From contig CAKOPG010000001.1 in assembly GCA_934098745.1 (NCBI GenBank), positions 70,571-134,570 on the forward strand: a stretch of DNA of 64,000 nt. Direction: 5' to 3'. The notes under the pieces are model-generated. The model worked only from the letters and a program-made list of their open reading frames with translations. It was not told where the DNA came from and did not search any database. This document shows, one piece after another, positions 1 to 8,865 of this stretch. Numbering within the stretch: the stretch's first letter is position 1; each line of letters opens with the position of its first letter. The stretch is from an uncultured Bacilli bacterium (GTDB lineage: Bacteria > Bacillota_I > Bacilli_A > RF39 > UBA660). Made by a program: the position numbers and the translations under genes.

Positions 1-1032
1 ACGGGAGAAATATTATATCAGAAGAATGCTAATGAAAGATTGGCTCCGGCTTCGATGACAAAGATTATGTCTTTAATTTTGATAATGGAAAACATTGAAA
101 AAGGTAATTTAAAATGGAATGATATAGTGGTAGTATCTAAGAATGCTGCTTCGATGGGTGGAAGTCAAATATTTCTTGAAGCTAACGAAATGATGACGGT
201 TGAAGACTTGGTTAAGGGAATATGTATTGCAAGTGGAAATGACGCCACGGTAGCTTTAGCTGAAAAAATAGCTGGTACCGAAACAGCATTTGTTAAATTA
301 ATGAATGAGAAGGCTAAGAGTTTGGGACTTAAAAATACTAATTTTGTCAATGCTACAGGTCTTGATGCAGAGGGTCATTATTCTACGGCTAATGATATGG
401 CGGTAATGGCTAGGGAATTGGTTAAACATGAAAAAATATTAGAATTTTCATCAATATATGAAGATTATTTAAGAAAAAATACAAGTAAAAGTTTTTGGTT
501 AGTTAATACGAATAAATTAGTAAAATTTTATTCCTATATAGATGGGCTTAAAACAGGATTTACTAATAATGCTGGTTATTGTTTAACAGCTACCGGTAAG
601 AAGAAAGATATGCGTTTAATTAGTGTTGTAATGGGAGAAGCAAGTACTGATAAAAGAAGTACAGATACTTTAGCGATGCTCGATTATGGATTTAATATGT
701 ATAATATAGATAAAGTTGTTGATAAAAATAATTCTTTAGGAAAGATAAAAGTTAATTTAGGTAAGGAAGAAGAAGTAGATATTAAAGCAATGGATGATAT
801 TACTATTTTAAATAATACTCAAAAAGATAAAAGAAATGTTACATATGAAATAAAAACAGATGATATTAATGCTCCGGTAAAAGTTGGAGATATTATAGGT
901 AAGATAGAAGTATATGAGAATGGTAATTATAAATTTTCGACAGATATTACTGTTAGTAAGGATATAGAAAAAGCTAATATATTTAAGATTTTTTTAAGAA
1001 ATTTAAGAGATGTCTTTAGTATAAATATATAA
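1..1032 (+). CDS. D-alanyl-D-alanine carboxypeptidase (PBP5/DacA-DacF type), 5'-truncated
   Basis: Trims the terminal D-Ala from peptidoglycan stem pentapeptides outside the membrane. The frame is open from base 1, so the N-terminus and signal peptide lie upstream of the window; 343 residues remain. The three serine-peptidase motifs are present: SMTK (window residues 18-21), SGN (78-80) and KTG (184-186, in GLKTGFT). After the catalytic part comes a beta-rich PBP5 C-terminal domain ending in an amphipathic tail (IFKIFLRNLRDVF) typical of membrane anchoring. A terminator follows directly, so this is the last gene of its unit. The fold is certain; which DacA/DacF/DacB paralogue it is cannot be told. 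Confidence 0.93.
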   Translation, partial: TGEILYQKNANERLAPASMTKIMSLILIMENIEKGNLKWNDIVVVSKNAASMGGSQIFLEANEMMTVEDLVKGICIASGNDATVALAEKIAGTETAFVKLMNEKAKSLGLKNTNFVNATGLDAEGHYSTANDMAVMARELVKHEKILEFSSIYEDYLRKNTSKSFWLVNTNKLVKFYSYIDGLKTGFTNNAGYCLTATGKKKDMRLISVVMGEASTDKRSTDTLAMLDYGFNMYNIDKVVDKNNSLGKIKVNLGKEEEVDIKAMDDITILNNTQKDKRNVTYEIKTDDINAPVKVGDIIGKIEVYENGNYKFSTDITVSKDIEKANIFKIFLRNLRDVFSINI

Positions 1033-1063
1033 TACTTAGAATGTTAATTCTAGGTATTTTTTT
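1031..1063 (+). terminator. Rho-independent terminator after the carboxypeptidase gene
   Basis: Inverted repeat AATACTTAGAA / TTCTAGGTATT followed by seven T. A nearly identical hairpin occurs at 6275-6305. Confidence 0.85.
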
Positions 1064-1069
1064 AGTTTC

Positions 1070-1098
1070 TTGGCTTTTATAATTATTTATGTTATAAT
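1070..1098 (+). promoter_or_regulatory. Sigma-A type promoter for the DUF4358-like gene
   Basis: TTGGCT and TATAAT separated by 17 bases, with the gene's start codon 27 bases after the -10 box. Confidence 0.65.
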
Positions 1099-1125
1099 AT
1101 AATTATTAAGATTGGAGGATGTATT

Positions 1126-1692
1126 ATGAAGAAGAAATTTATTTTGATAGGCGGATTATTTGCTATTATTATGGTAATTGTTGGCTTAGTAATGATATTT
1201 AATGGTAAAAAGGTAGAGAGCAATATTAAGACGGTTGCTGATATTGAAAAGATGTTTAATAATATTTATAATGGGGTTTCATTACCTGCGATTGAAACTA
1301 TAGAAGTTGAAGTAAATGAAGATAATGTAAAAGCTTATACTGGTTTATCATCTGCGGTAGATATTGAAAAAATGGTTGTATCTGAGCCAATGATGAATGC
1401 TCAAGCATATTCAGCTGTAACGATTATTGTAAAAGACGGTTCTGATATAGAAAAAATAAAGCAAGAAATATTAGATAATATTAATATGCAGAAATGGATA
1501 TGTGTTTCAGCAGAACAATTATATATAACTAATAATGGCAATGTAATATTTTTAGTTATGGCTTCTGATGAATGGGCTAAGCCTGTTTATGAAAATTTTA
1601 AAGAGTATGTTAATAATGAAATTGGTAAAGAATTACATAGAGAAAATAAGGAAGAAAATATAGAACTTCCACCTGAACGACCAATAGTATAG
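1126..1692 (+). CDS. Membrane-anchored DUF4358-like protein
   Basis: 188 residues: a short basic N-terminus, one transmembrane segment (about residues 5-25) and an extracellular domain, ending in a proline-rich tail (ELPPERPIV). The order 'VVSEPMMNAQAYSAVTIIVK' followed by a helix and 'GNVIFLVMASDEWA' resembles the DUF4358 family of small secreted or lipoprotein-like proteins of Firmicutes, whose function is unknown. There is no lipobox Cys, so it is probably held by the uncleaved N-terminal helix. RBS TGGAGGATG lies just before the ATG. It stands alone, with its own promoter and a terminator after it. The family match is from memory of the pattern and is moderate. Confidence 0.6.
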   Translation: MKKKFILIGGLFAIIMVIVGLVMIFNGKKVESNIKTVADIEKMFNNIYNGVSLPAIETIEVEVNEDNVKAYTGLSSAVDIEKMVVSEPMMNAQAYSAVTIIVKDGSDIEKIKQEILDNINMQKWICVSAEQLYITNNGNVIFLVMASDEWAKPVYENFKEYVNNEIGKELHRENKEENIELPPERPIV

Positions 1693-1716
1693 AAGCACCT
1701 TATGGGTGCTTTATTT
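1693..1716 (+). terminator. Rho-independent terminator
   Basis: AGCACC-ttat-GGGTGCT stem followed by TTATTT, directly upstream of the MBOAT gene's RBS. Read-through into the next gene is possible. Confidence 0.7.
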
Positions 1717-1730
1717 CTAAGGAGGGTAAT

Positions 1731-3122
1731 ATGTTATTTACAAGTATTAGTTTTTTGTATTATTTTTTGCCAATAGTTTTATTGTTTTATTTCATCTTAC
1801 CAAATAAATTTAAGAATGTTGTTTTATTTTTAGCATCGATGTTCTTTTATTTCTATGGAGAACCTAAATATATATTTTTAATGTTATTTGAAATATTAGT
1901 TGCTTATATTGGAGCTATTTTAATAGATAAATATAGAAGTAAAACAATTTTTATAATTATTCTTATAATTCATATTGGTCTTTTAGGAATATTTAAGTAT
2001 ACAGATTTTTTTATTCAAAATATTAATAATATATTTAAAAGTAATCTTTCACTTTTAAGAATAATTTTACCAATAGGAATATCTTTTTATACATTTCAAA
2101 TTATTAGTTATATTGTTGATGTTTATAATGGCAAAGTTAGAGTACAAAAAAGTTTTTTAAAGTTAGCTACTTATATTGCTTTATTTCCGCAACTAATTGC
2201 GGGACCTATTGTTCGTTATGAAACTATAGAAAATGAATTAGATAATCGAACTCACAGTATCGATGATTTTGCAATTGGAGCAAGGCGTTTTACAATGGGA
2301 TTAGTTAAAAAGGTTTTAATAGCTAATGCTTTGGGGGAACTTTGTTCTAAATTTGGTTTGGAAATGGAACGTAGTGTGTTATTTTATTGGATTAATGCAA
2401 TTAGTTATATGTTACAAATTTATTTTGATTTTTCAGCTTATTCGGATATGGCAATTGGTCTTGGAAGAATGTTGGGATTTCATTTTTTAGAGAATTTTAA
2501 TTATCCTTACATTTCTAAAAGTATAACAGAATTTTGGCGGAGGTGGCATATTTCTTTAGGTTCTTGGTTTCGTGATTATGTTTATATTCCTTTAGGAGGT
2601 AATCGCAAAGGTAAATTAATTTTACTTAGAAATATTTTAATTGTTTGGTTTTTAACAGGATTTTGGCATGGAGCTAGTTGGAATTTTGTTATTTGGGGAT
2701 TAATGTTTGGTATTCTTCTTATTATAGAAAAATTGTGGATAGGTAAATATTTAGAAAAATTACCTAAATTTGTACAAAGATTATATGTTTTATTTATTGT
2801 TATGATTAGTTTTATTATTTTTAATGCTGATAATATGAAGATTGCTTTTAAAAATATAAGAGGATTATTTGGTTTGAATGGTGAAAGTTTTATAAATGAT
2901 TATACTATTTATAATATAAAAAGTTATGCTATTGTTTTAATTATTGCTATAATAGGGGCAACACCTTTGTTTAAAAATATAATAGCAAGATTAAAGAAAA
3001 ATAAGTTTATGAATAGAACAATTAATATTTTAGAACCAATATTTATGATTATTTTATTATTAATTGTAACGGCTTATTTAGTTGATAATTCTTATAATCC
3101 ATTTTTATATTTTAGATTTTAG
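1731..3122 (+). CDS. MBOAT-family O-acyltransferase (AlgI/DltB-like)
   Basis: Multi-pass membrane enzyme that moves acyl (usually acetyl) groups across the membrane for modification of an exported polymer. 463 residues, about ten membrane segments. It carries the MBOAT signature FWRRWHISLG (His273) and the second conserved block FWHGASWNF with the presumed catalytic His313. RBS AAGGAGGG precedes the ATG. The next gene, 8 bases on, is a DHHW/AlgJ-like protein, the usual partner in alginate- or cell-wall-type O-acetylation pairs, so the two are read as one operon. No dltA or dltC is adjacent, which argues against D-alanylation of teichoic acid. Polymer unknown. Confidence 0.93.
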   Translation: MLFTSISFLYYFLPIVLLFYFILPNKFKNVVLFLASMFFYFYGEPKYIFLMLFEILVAYIGAILIDKYRSKTIFIIILIIHIGLLGIFKYTDFFIQNINNIFKSNLSLLRIILPIGISFYTFQIISYIVDVYNGKVRVQKSFLKLATYIALFPQLIAGPIVRYETIENELDNRTHSIDDFAIGARRFTMGLVKKVLIANALGELCSKFGLEMERSVLFYWINAISYMLQIYFDFSAYSDMAIGLGRMLGFHFLENFNYPYISKSITEFWRRWHISLGSWFRDYVYIPLGGNRKGKLILLRNILIVWFLTGFWHGASWNFVIWGLMFGILLIIEKLWIGKYLEKLPKFVQRLYVLFIVMISFIIFNADNMKIAFKNIRGLFGLNGESFINDYTIYNIKSYAIVLIIAIIGATPLFKNIIARLKKNKFMNRTINILEPIFMIILLLIVTAYLVDNSYNPFLYFRF

Positions 3123-3130
3123 GAGGATTT

Positions 3131-4210
3131 ATGATAGAGAAAAATAAAAATATTGTTGTTACGATTATCTTTTCTTTGTTTCTATTTAGTTTTTTCTTAG
3201 TTAATATCTTTAAAGAGGATGCGAAGGTGTCAGTATCTGAAAGACGAAAGTTAGAACAATTTCCTGAATTTTCTTTTAAATCTTTATTTGATGGGACTTT
3301 TTTTCGGAAGTTTGATAGTTATACGACAGATCAGTTTGTTATGCGTGATGATTTTAGATTATTAAAAGTTAATTTAGAATTGAATATAAAACATAATTAT
3401 GATGATTTATATGTTTATAATGATTATATAGTTAAACAACTGTATCCAATATCTGAAAATTCGATTATACATTTAACAAATAAAATTGATTTTATTAAAG
3501 AAAATTATTTAAAAAATAATGAGATTTATTTTAGTATTATTCCGGATAAGAATTATTTTATTTCTAATGGTAATTTAAAGATTGATTATGAAAAAATGGA
3601 AATGATTATGAAAACAAATTTAGATTATGCTCATTATATTGATATTTTTGATTTATTATCTTTAGACAATTATTACAAGACAGATACACATTGGAAACAA
3701 GAAATGTTAAGAGATGTTGCTAAAGAATTTGCTGATTGTATGGATTTTACTATATCTGATAATTATAAAATAGAAAAAGTAACTGATTTTTTGGGTGTTT
3801 ATGCTGGACAATTACCCATTAAAAGTGATTATGAAGAAGTAAATATTTTACTTAATGATACGATTAAAAATAGTAAGGTTTATAATTATGAAAATAATAA
3901 AATAACGGATATTTATGATTTTACTAAGATTAATTCAATTGATAAATATGATGTTTATTTATCGGGAGCCGTTTCTTTACTTACTATAACAAATAATATA
4001 ACTGATAGTGAACGTGAACTTATTGTTTTTAGGGATTCTTATGGTAGTAGTTTAATTCCGTTATTTACTTCAGGATATAAAAAAATAACGGTTGTTGATA
4101 CGCGTTATATTTCTCCGAAGATATTAAATCAATTTATTAAATTTACTGATCAAGATGTTTTGTTTCTTTATAGTACTTTATTAATTAATGATAGTTCATC
4201 TTTAAAATAA
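3131..4210 (+). CDS. DHHW-family protein (AlgJ/AlgX-like), partner of the MBOAT acyltransferase
   Basis: 359 residues with one N-terminal membrane anchor (about 9-27) and an extracellular SGNH-like domain. The family motif is visible as YKTDTHWK (Asp185, His187), and a C-terminal FRDSYGSS block holds the putative catalytic Ser. Known relatives pass acetyl from an AlgI-type MBOAT protein to a surface polysaccharide. It is translationally close to the MBOAT gene with a strong AGGAGG RBS between them. Substrate is not deducible. Confidence 0.85.
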   Translation: MIEKNKNIVVTIIFSLFLFSFFLVNIFKEDAKVSVSERRKLEQFPEFSFKSLFDGTFFRKFDSYTTDQFVMRDDFRLLKVNLELNIKHNYDDLYVYNDYIVKQLYPISENSIIHLTNKIDFIKENYLKNNEIYFSIIPDKNYFISNGNLKIDYEKMEMIMKTNLDYAHYIDIFDLLSLDNYYKTDTHWKQEMLRDVAKEFADCMDFTISDNYKIEKVTDFLGVYAGQLPIKSDYEEVNILLNDTIKNSKVYNYENNKITDIYDFTKINSIDKYDVYLSGAVSLLTITNNITDSERELIVFRDSYGSSLIPLFTSGYKKITVVDTRYISPKILNQFIKFTDQDVLFLYSTLLINDSSSLK

Positions 4211-4413
4211 TTTATGTGCTGATATATCGGAATATAAACTATTAATAATATTTATTATTTTAAAATATATGATTCAAATGTATAGATAAATTATATTAAT
4301 TATGATTAAAGAATATTTAGATATTATGCAAGGCATTCTTTTTAAATAAATTTATATTATTTCATGATATAATATGTGTAGAAGTGATAAAAGAGAAAAA
4401 TGGAGGAATAAAT
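4211..4413 (+). promoter_or_regulatory. Intergenic region with a promoter for the lipoprotein gene
   Basis: About 200 AT-rich bases without a gene. An extended -10 box (TGATATAAT, TATAAT at 4368-4373) lies 40 bases before the ATG at 4414; no convincing -35 box is seen. No clear terminator hairpin follows the DHHW gene. Confidence 0.5.
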
Positions 4414-4974
4414 ATGAAAAAAACAATGTTAGCTATTTTAATATGTGGAGTTATGGTTTTAGGTTTGTCTGGATGTGGTAAATCTTCTTTAGAAAATGAT
4501 AAAAAGAATTTACAAGAAAGTCAAGAAAAGTATGGGGCTGTTGAAAAAGAAACTGTTGATGAATTAGTTGCAAAATTTAATACAGAAGTAGTTGATAATA
4601 GTTCGTTAAATCCGGCATCAACTGATTATTTAACTGAAAGTGATAAACAATATTGGTATGGATTAATAGAGGGGATTTATTTGGTAGTTGTTCCGGAAGA
4701 TTATACAGGAGATAAAACAACTGAAATTGTGAATTATATGCTTTTATATGTAAATAAAACTAGTGAATATGAGTCAGATGCTATTTCATATATTAAATAT
4801 TTAATTAAAGCAAATAATAAGCAAATTACTGATACAGAAATTGATACATTATTAGAGGATGTAAGAACAAAAGCTAATTCTGGTAAAATAGCAAATAATG
4901 GAAAAGGTATTTCTATTGGTTATACAGAAAATGATGAAGTATATCAATATCAAGTTTTAAGATTATATAAGTAA
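4414..4974 (+). CDS. Putative lipoprotein of unknown function
   Basis: 186 residues. The start is ATG 4414 rather than an upstream ATG, because GGAGG lies 7 bases before it and the product then opens with a perfect lipoprotein signal: basic start, hydrophobic core, lipobox LSGC with Cys21 as the lipidated residue. The mature protein is acidic and largely helical, with no family that I recognise. It stands alone before a GNAT gene. Confidence 0.75.
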   Translation: MKKTMLAILICGVMVLGLSGCGKSSLENDKKNLQESQEKYGAVEKETVDELVAKFNTEVVDNSSLNPASTDYLTESDKQYWYGLIEGIYLVVVPEDYTGDKTTEIVNYMLLYVNKTSEYESDAISYIKYLIKANNKQITDTEIDTLLEDVRTKANSGKIANNGKGISIGYTENDEVYQYQVLRLYK

Positions 4975-5001
4975 TTATAATGTGTAGGAAAGAAAAAGAT
5001 A

Positions 5002-5502
5002 ATGACAGATGAATTTATATGTAAAATAGCTAATTTATGTGAAATGAATACTAAATGGGATTACGAAATAAGTATAGCTGATGATAAGAGTAATTGGAAA
5101 ATATGGAAAGTTAAGAATATTGAAAGATTTAAAAAAGGTTTAATTATTCCATATTATGGAGTATTAAATGGCCAAATAATTTGTGAAGCAACGGCTATGT
5201 TAGACGCTAATATAATGCAAAATAGTACTGATTTAATAGGAAATGGAGTAGTATATTTATCTGGATTTAGAACAAATAAAGAATATCAAGAAAAAGGTTA
5301 TTTTTCTAAACTGTTTAAATATATGATTAATGATTTAAAAGAAAAGGGATATACAAAGGTAACTTTAGGGGTAGAACCAAAAGAATTAAAAAATAAAGAG
5401 ATATATAATCATTATGGATTTACGGAATATATAAAAACATCTTATGAAACATATCCGGATGGAACTAAAATTAAAGTAGAATATTATGGAAAAAATATAT
5501 AG
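5002..5502 (+). CDS. GNAT-family N-acetyltransferase
   Basis: 166 residues with the acetyl-CoA-binding motif A visible as YQEKGYFSKLF (Q-x-x-G-Y form) preceded by the strand VVYLSGFRTN, and a typical C-terminal NHYGF. Substrate unknown. The RBS is weak (GGAAAG). It opens a group of four GNAT genes within 3 kb. Confidence 0.85.
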   Translation: MTDEFICKIANLCEMNTKWDYEISIADDKSNWKIWKVKNIERFKKGLIIPYYGVLNGQIICEATAMLDANIMQNSTDLIGNGVVYLSGFRTNKEYQEKGYFSKLFKYMINDLKEKGYTKVTLGVEPKELKNKEIYNHYGFTEYIKTSYETYPDGTKIKVEYYGKNI

Positions 5503-5746
5503 AAATATTTTATAAATTACTATTTTGAAATAAGTAAGATAGAAGTATATGAAGAATGATAAGTATAAATTCATTGTATTTATTAAAGAAAATAACATAG
5601 AACTTTATAGTAGGTATTTGAATAATAACTAAAAAGCAAATGAATGTGATTGAAGAAAAAAGTAATTGGCAATAGGACTTGGAAGATGGAACTTATTAAT
5701 AGTTGAATTAATTATTTATTTAATTTTAAAAAATATAATTTTGTGA
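5503..5746 (+). other. Non-coding stretch with possible gene remnants
   Basis: About 240 AT-rich bases. Very short open frames (for example a 22-codon frame from 5548) look like decayed coding sequence, but nothing identifiable remains and no good RBS is present. Confidence 0.3.
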
Positions 5747-5806
5747 TATAATAATTTAGACATTAAATGCTGTCTAGTCTATGTCTGCGACTAGATGGTA
5801 TTTTTT
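5747..5806 (+). promoter_or_regulatory. Promoter -10 box and 5'-leader hairpin with T-run upstream of the DUF2798 gene
   Basis: TATAAT (5747-5752) should start RNA near 5759. The first ~50 nt form a hairpin CTGTCTAGTC / GACTAGATGG (5770-5779 with 5789-5798) followed by TTTTTT. That has the form of an intrinsic terminator sitting right at the 5' end of the transcript, before an AAAGGAGG RBS. It may be an attenuator or a tiny RNA. No known riboswitch is recognised. Confidence 0.5.
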
Positions 5807-5858
5807 CATTTTTTAGAAAAAGTACCAATGATTTTTTAGAGAAAGGAGGTAGGATGTA

Positions 5859-6233
5859 ATGCCTAAAACAAAGTTGCAAAATTTTATATTTACGTTGATG
5901 ACTGCTATTTTAATGGCTTACTTTATGATAGTTTATAGTGTAGCAATAAATTCTAAAGAAGGTTTAATAAATCAAACTTTTTTAATAGCATTAAAAGAAT
6001 TTCCATTAGAGGGAATTTTAGTCTTTGTATTAGCGTATTTTGTTGCAAGTCCTATGGCCAAAAAATTAGCCTTTAGGATAGTAAATCCTAAAGAGGATAA
6101 TAAGATGTATATTATTTTATCAATTCAAACATTTACGGTATTAATTATGGTAGGATTAATGAGTGTGTACGCCTTATTTATTCAGCACTTAATTAATAGT
6201 AATATTATATGTAATTATATAAAGAATAGATAG
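5859..6233 (+). CDS. DUF2798 family membrane protein, possibly C-terminally truncated
   Basis: 124 residues. The opening MPKTKLQNFIFT, the central block ASPMAKKLAFRIVNP and three membrane segments match the DUF2798 family (function unknown, often near MarR regulators). Members of this family are usually some 30 residues longer. Here the last stretch (IQHLINSNIICNYIKNR) does not look like the family's end, so the 3' part may be frameshifted or lost. Strong AAAGGAGG RBS. A terminator hairpin follows. Confidence 0.75.
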   Translation: MPKTKLQNFIFTLMTAILMAYFMIVYSVAINSKEGLINQTFLIALKEFPLEGILVFVLAYFVASPMAKKLAFRIVNPKEDNKMYIILSIQTFTVLIMVGLMSVYALFIQHLINSNIICNYIKNR

Positions 6234-6274
6234 TTTAAAATATTTAGTATAACAAGTTTGTTAATATAAAGATA

Positions 6275-6305
6275 AATACTTAGAATATTAATTCTAGGTA
6301 TTTTT
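6275..6305 (+). terminator. Rho-independent terminator
   Basis: AATACTTAGAA / TTCTAGGTATT stem plus a T-run, almost the same sequence as the terminator at 1031-1063. Confidence 0.8.
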
Positions 6306-6374
6306 ATATATGGGGTAATAAATTTTATGGTAGAATAATATATAGAAGAAATAATTTTGAAATGAGGTTGTAAT

Positions 6375-6788
6375 ATGATTAATATAAAAGAGAATATAAA
6401 TGATGTTAAGGAATTTAATTTGTTATATGATTTAGTTGGTTGGGGAGCAAATGATGAAGTAATATCACAAAAGGCATTAAATAATACATTTTATTCTGTA
6501 AGTGTATATGATGATGAGAAAATTATAGGTTATGGAAGACTTATTGGAGATGGAATATGTTTTATGTATATACATGATGTGATGGTTGATCCGGAATATC
6601 AAGGTAGAAAAATAGGGACAATGATAATGAATAAATTATTAGAAAAAATAAAAATTATTGAAAAAGAAAATCCTTATTTAAGGACATATTTAGGAGCTTC
6701 TAAGGGGAAAGAAGGTTTTTATGAGAGATTTGGTTTTGTTAAAAGAATAGATGATGGGTTAGGATATGGGATGATTTTAAAAAAATAA
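6375..6788 (+). CDS. GNAT-family N-acetyltransferase
   Basis: 137 residues, a compact single-domain GNAT. Motif A reads VDPEYQGRKIGT (Q-x-x-x-I-G variant of Q/R-x-x-G-x-G/A), followed by the acceptor-side helix and the C-terminal GFYERFGF. Related small GNATs acetylate aminoglycosides, polyamines or proteins; the target here is unknown. RBS GAGGTTG. It precedes another GNAT gene by 31 bases and is probably co-transcribed with it. Confidence 0.88.
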   Translation: MINIKENINDVKEFNLLYDLVGWGANDEVISQKALNNTFYSVSVYDDEKIIGYGRLIGDGICFMYIHDVMVDPEYQGRKIGTMIMNKLLEKIKIIEKENPYLRTYLGASKGKEGFYERFGFVKRIDDGLGYGMILKK

Positions 6789-6819
6789 TAGAAAATTAAT
6801 AAGGAGGATTATTTATTAA

Positions 6820-7302
6820 ATGAAAATAATTGAATATGAGGAAAAATATTTAGAAGATGTAAGAGATTTATTGGTGGAATTAGAAGAGTATATACTTGAG
6901 ATAGATAGAGATAATTTAGATCAGTTACATGAAGAATATAGAGAAAAGATGGCTGTTTTAGAAATAGATGAAGTTAATAATAATAATGGAAAATGTTATT
7001 TAGCTGTAGAAGATGATAGGGTTGTTGGTTTGATTATGGGGTATGTTAGGAAGTATGAGGAGTATGATTATTTAGATTATAAGTGTCCAAAGAGTGGCGT
7101 GGTATCAGAATTAATTATTTCTAAAAATGTTAGAGGAAGAGGGATTGGAAAAAAATTAATGAATAAGATGGAAGATTATTTTAAATCTATCGATTGTGAA
7201 TATGTTTTTATCGATGTTTTTGCCTATAATGAAAAGGCAATATCTTTTTATGAGGGACAAGGATATCATACGAGAGGGTTAATAGATGTTAAAAAGTTAT
7301 AG
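6820..7302 (+). CDS. GNAT-family N-acetyltransferase
   Basis: 160 residues with a clear acetyl-CoA motif SKNVRGRGIGKKLM (R-x-x-G-x-G), a preceding VVSELII strand and the C-terminal NEKAISFYEGQGY motif common in protein or small-molecule GNATs. The AAGGAGGA RBS is about 13 bases from the ATG, longer than usual. The next GNAT gene starts 10 bases after the stop. Confidence 0.9.
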   Translation: MKIIEYEEKYLEDVRDLLVELEEYILEIDRDNLDQLHEEYREKMAVLEIDEVNNNNGKCYLAVEDDRVVGLIMGYVRKYEEYDYLDYKCPKSGVVSELIISKNVRGRGIGKKLMNKMEDYFKSIDCEYVFIDVFAYNEKAISFYEGQGYHTRGLIDVKKL

Positions 7303-7312
7303 GAGTTAATTT

Positions 7313-7813
7313 ATGTTAGAAAAAAATAGATGTGTATGTGAAAATGTTAAAATAGAGGATTATTTAAAACTATATAATTATGTAAGAGATAATATGGAAC
7401 ATCCTGAATGGTTAGGTACTTTTACAAGGGAAGAAATAGTTAATATATTAGATAATGGTGGAAAAATATGGCTTTATTATGATAATGATAATTTGGTATG
7501 TTCTATGTTATATATAACGATAAGTAATGAGAGTTTAATAAAACATAATGTATATTATGACTGTAGTGTAGTGGGAGCATTAGGACCTATAATGGTAAGT
7601 CCTCAGTATGTAGGTAATTGATATCAAAGTGCAATGATGGATGTATTAGAAGAATACTGTAAGAAAATAAATAAAAAGTATATATATGCTAAAGTGGCAG
7701 AGGATAATATATATTCATTAAATAATATGTTGAAAAGTAATTATAAGATTGTAGATAGATATATTAATGAAAGAGGTAAGAATATAGCTTTATTAAAAGA
7801 AATAAAAATGTAG
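7313..7813 (+). pseudogene. GNAT-family N-acetyltransferase interrupted by an in-frame TGA
   Basis: The frame opens at ATG 7313 and runs to TAG 7811-7813 (166 codons), but codon 103 is TGA (7619-7621). It falls inside the acetyl-CoA motif: VSPQYVGN-[stop]-YQSAMM, exactly where the second Gly of Q-x-x-G-x-G is expected, so GGA to TGA is the simplest change. Sequence on both sides still reads as a sound GNAT, so the lesion is recent, a sequencing error, or suppressed. As it stands the product would be 102 residues and inactive. RBS AGGAG. Confidence 0.8.
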
Positions 7814-7856
7814 ATTTTAATGGATATAAATTATATGTCGGAGGGGTAGCTATTAA

Positions 7857-7880
7857 TTAAGACTTTAAGAGTCTTTTTTC
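7857..7880 (+). terminator. Rho-independent terminator
   Basis: AAGACT-ttaag-AGTCTT stem followed by TTTTTC, after the broken GNAT gene. Confidence 0.75.
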
Positions 7881-7935
7881 TTTTATATATTTATTTTGTT
7901 TTAAAAAAATGGTAGAATTGTGTTAGAGGTGTATT

Positions 7936-8865
7936 ATGAAGAAAAAGGTAGCAGTTTTAATTCCTTGTTATAATGAGGCATTAACAATAGAGAAAGTTGT
8001 AAAGGATTATAAGAAGGCTTTGCCAATGGCAGATATTTATGTATATGATAATAATTCAACAGATAAGACAGATGAAATAGCTAGAAAGGCTGGAGCTATT
8101 GTTAGGTATGAATATAAACAGGGAAAGGGAAATGTTATTAGGAGAATGTTTCAAGAAGTAGAAGCAGATTGTTATTTGATGATTGATGGAGATGATACGT
8201 ATCCTTGTGAAAATGCCAAAGAAATGTGCGATTTGGTATTATCAGGAAGAGCAGATATGGTAATTGGTGATAGATTATCATCAACTTATTTTACAGAGAA
8301 TAAAAGACCTTTTCATAATTTTGGAAATAAAATCGTAAGAATGCTTATTAATAAGTTATTTCATAATAATATTAAAGATATAATGACTGGATATAGAGCA
8401 TTTAGTTATCAGTTTGTTAAGAGTTTCCCAGTTTTGTCTAAGGGATTTGAAATTGAGACAGAGATGACAATTCATGCTGTGGATAAGAATTTTAAATTAG
8501 AAGAAATACCGGTAGCTTATCGTGATCGTCCTGAGGGTTCAGCTTCAAAGTTAAATACTTATAGTGATGGATTTAAGGTATTAAAGACAATTGCAATATT
8601 GTTTAAGGAATATAAACCAGCATTTTTCTTCAATATTTTAGCAGGAATATTAGCTATAGCGGCAATATTATTTATGATGCCGGTATTTATATATTATTAT
8701 CAAACGGGATTAGTTCCTAAGTTTCCCACTTTAATTGTAGGATGTTTTATTTTACTAGTAGCTATTCTTCTTTGGGTAGCGGGAATTATTTTAGAAGTAA
8801 TTACTAAAAAACATAAGCAATTATATGAATTATATTTAATTCAGTTAGGAAGTAGAAATGAATAA
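7936..8865 (+). CDS. Glycosyltransferase family 2, polyprenyl-phosphate sugar transferase type
   Basis: 309 residues. The N-terminal GT-A domain has LIPCYNEALTIEKVV, the NNSTDKT loop and the metal-binding MIDGDDTYP. Two C-terminal membrane segments (about 228-252 and 262-288) make it like the GtrB/DPM1-type enzymes that load a sugar onto undecaprenyl phosphate. It overlaps the next gene, a GtrA-type flippase candidate, by 8 bases. Together they probably supply lipid-linked sugar for decorating a surface glycan. Promoter with -10 TAGAAT lies just upstream. Confidence 0.9.
   Translation: MKKKVAVLIPCYNEALTIEKVVKDYKKALPMADIYVYDNNSTDKTDEIARKAGAIVRYEYKQGKGNVIRRMFQEVEADCYLMIDGDDTYPCENAKEMCDLVLSGRADMVIGDRLSSTYFTENKRPFHNFGNKIVRMLINKLFHNNIKDIMTGYRAFSYQFVKSFPVLSKGFEIETEMTIHAVDKNFKLEEIPVAYRDRPEGSASKLNTYSDGFKVLKTIAILFKEYKPAFFFNILAGILAIAAILFMMPVFIYYYQTGLVPKFPTLIVGCFILLVAILLWVAGIILEVITKKHKQLYELYLIQLGSRNE

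Noticed and set aside
7619..7621. UGA reassigned to Gly or Trp in this organism
   Set aside because: Tryptophan is coded by TGG throughout, only one intact frame is broken by TGA, and the TGA ending the gene at 59389 lies inside a terminator hairpin, where it must act as a stop.
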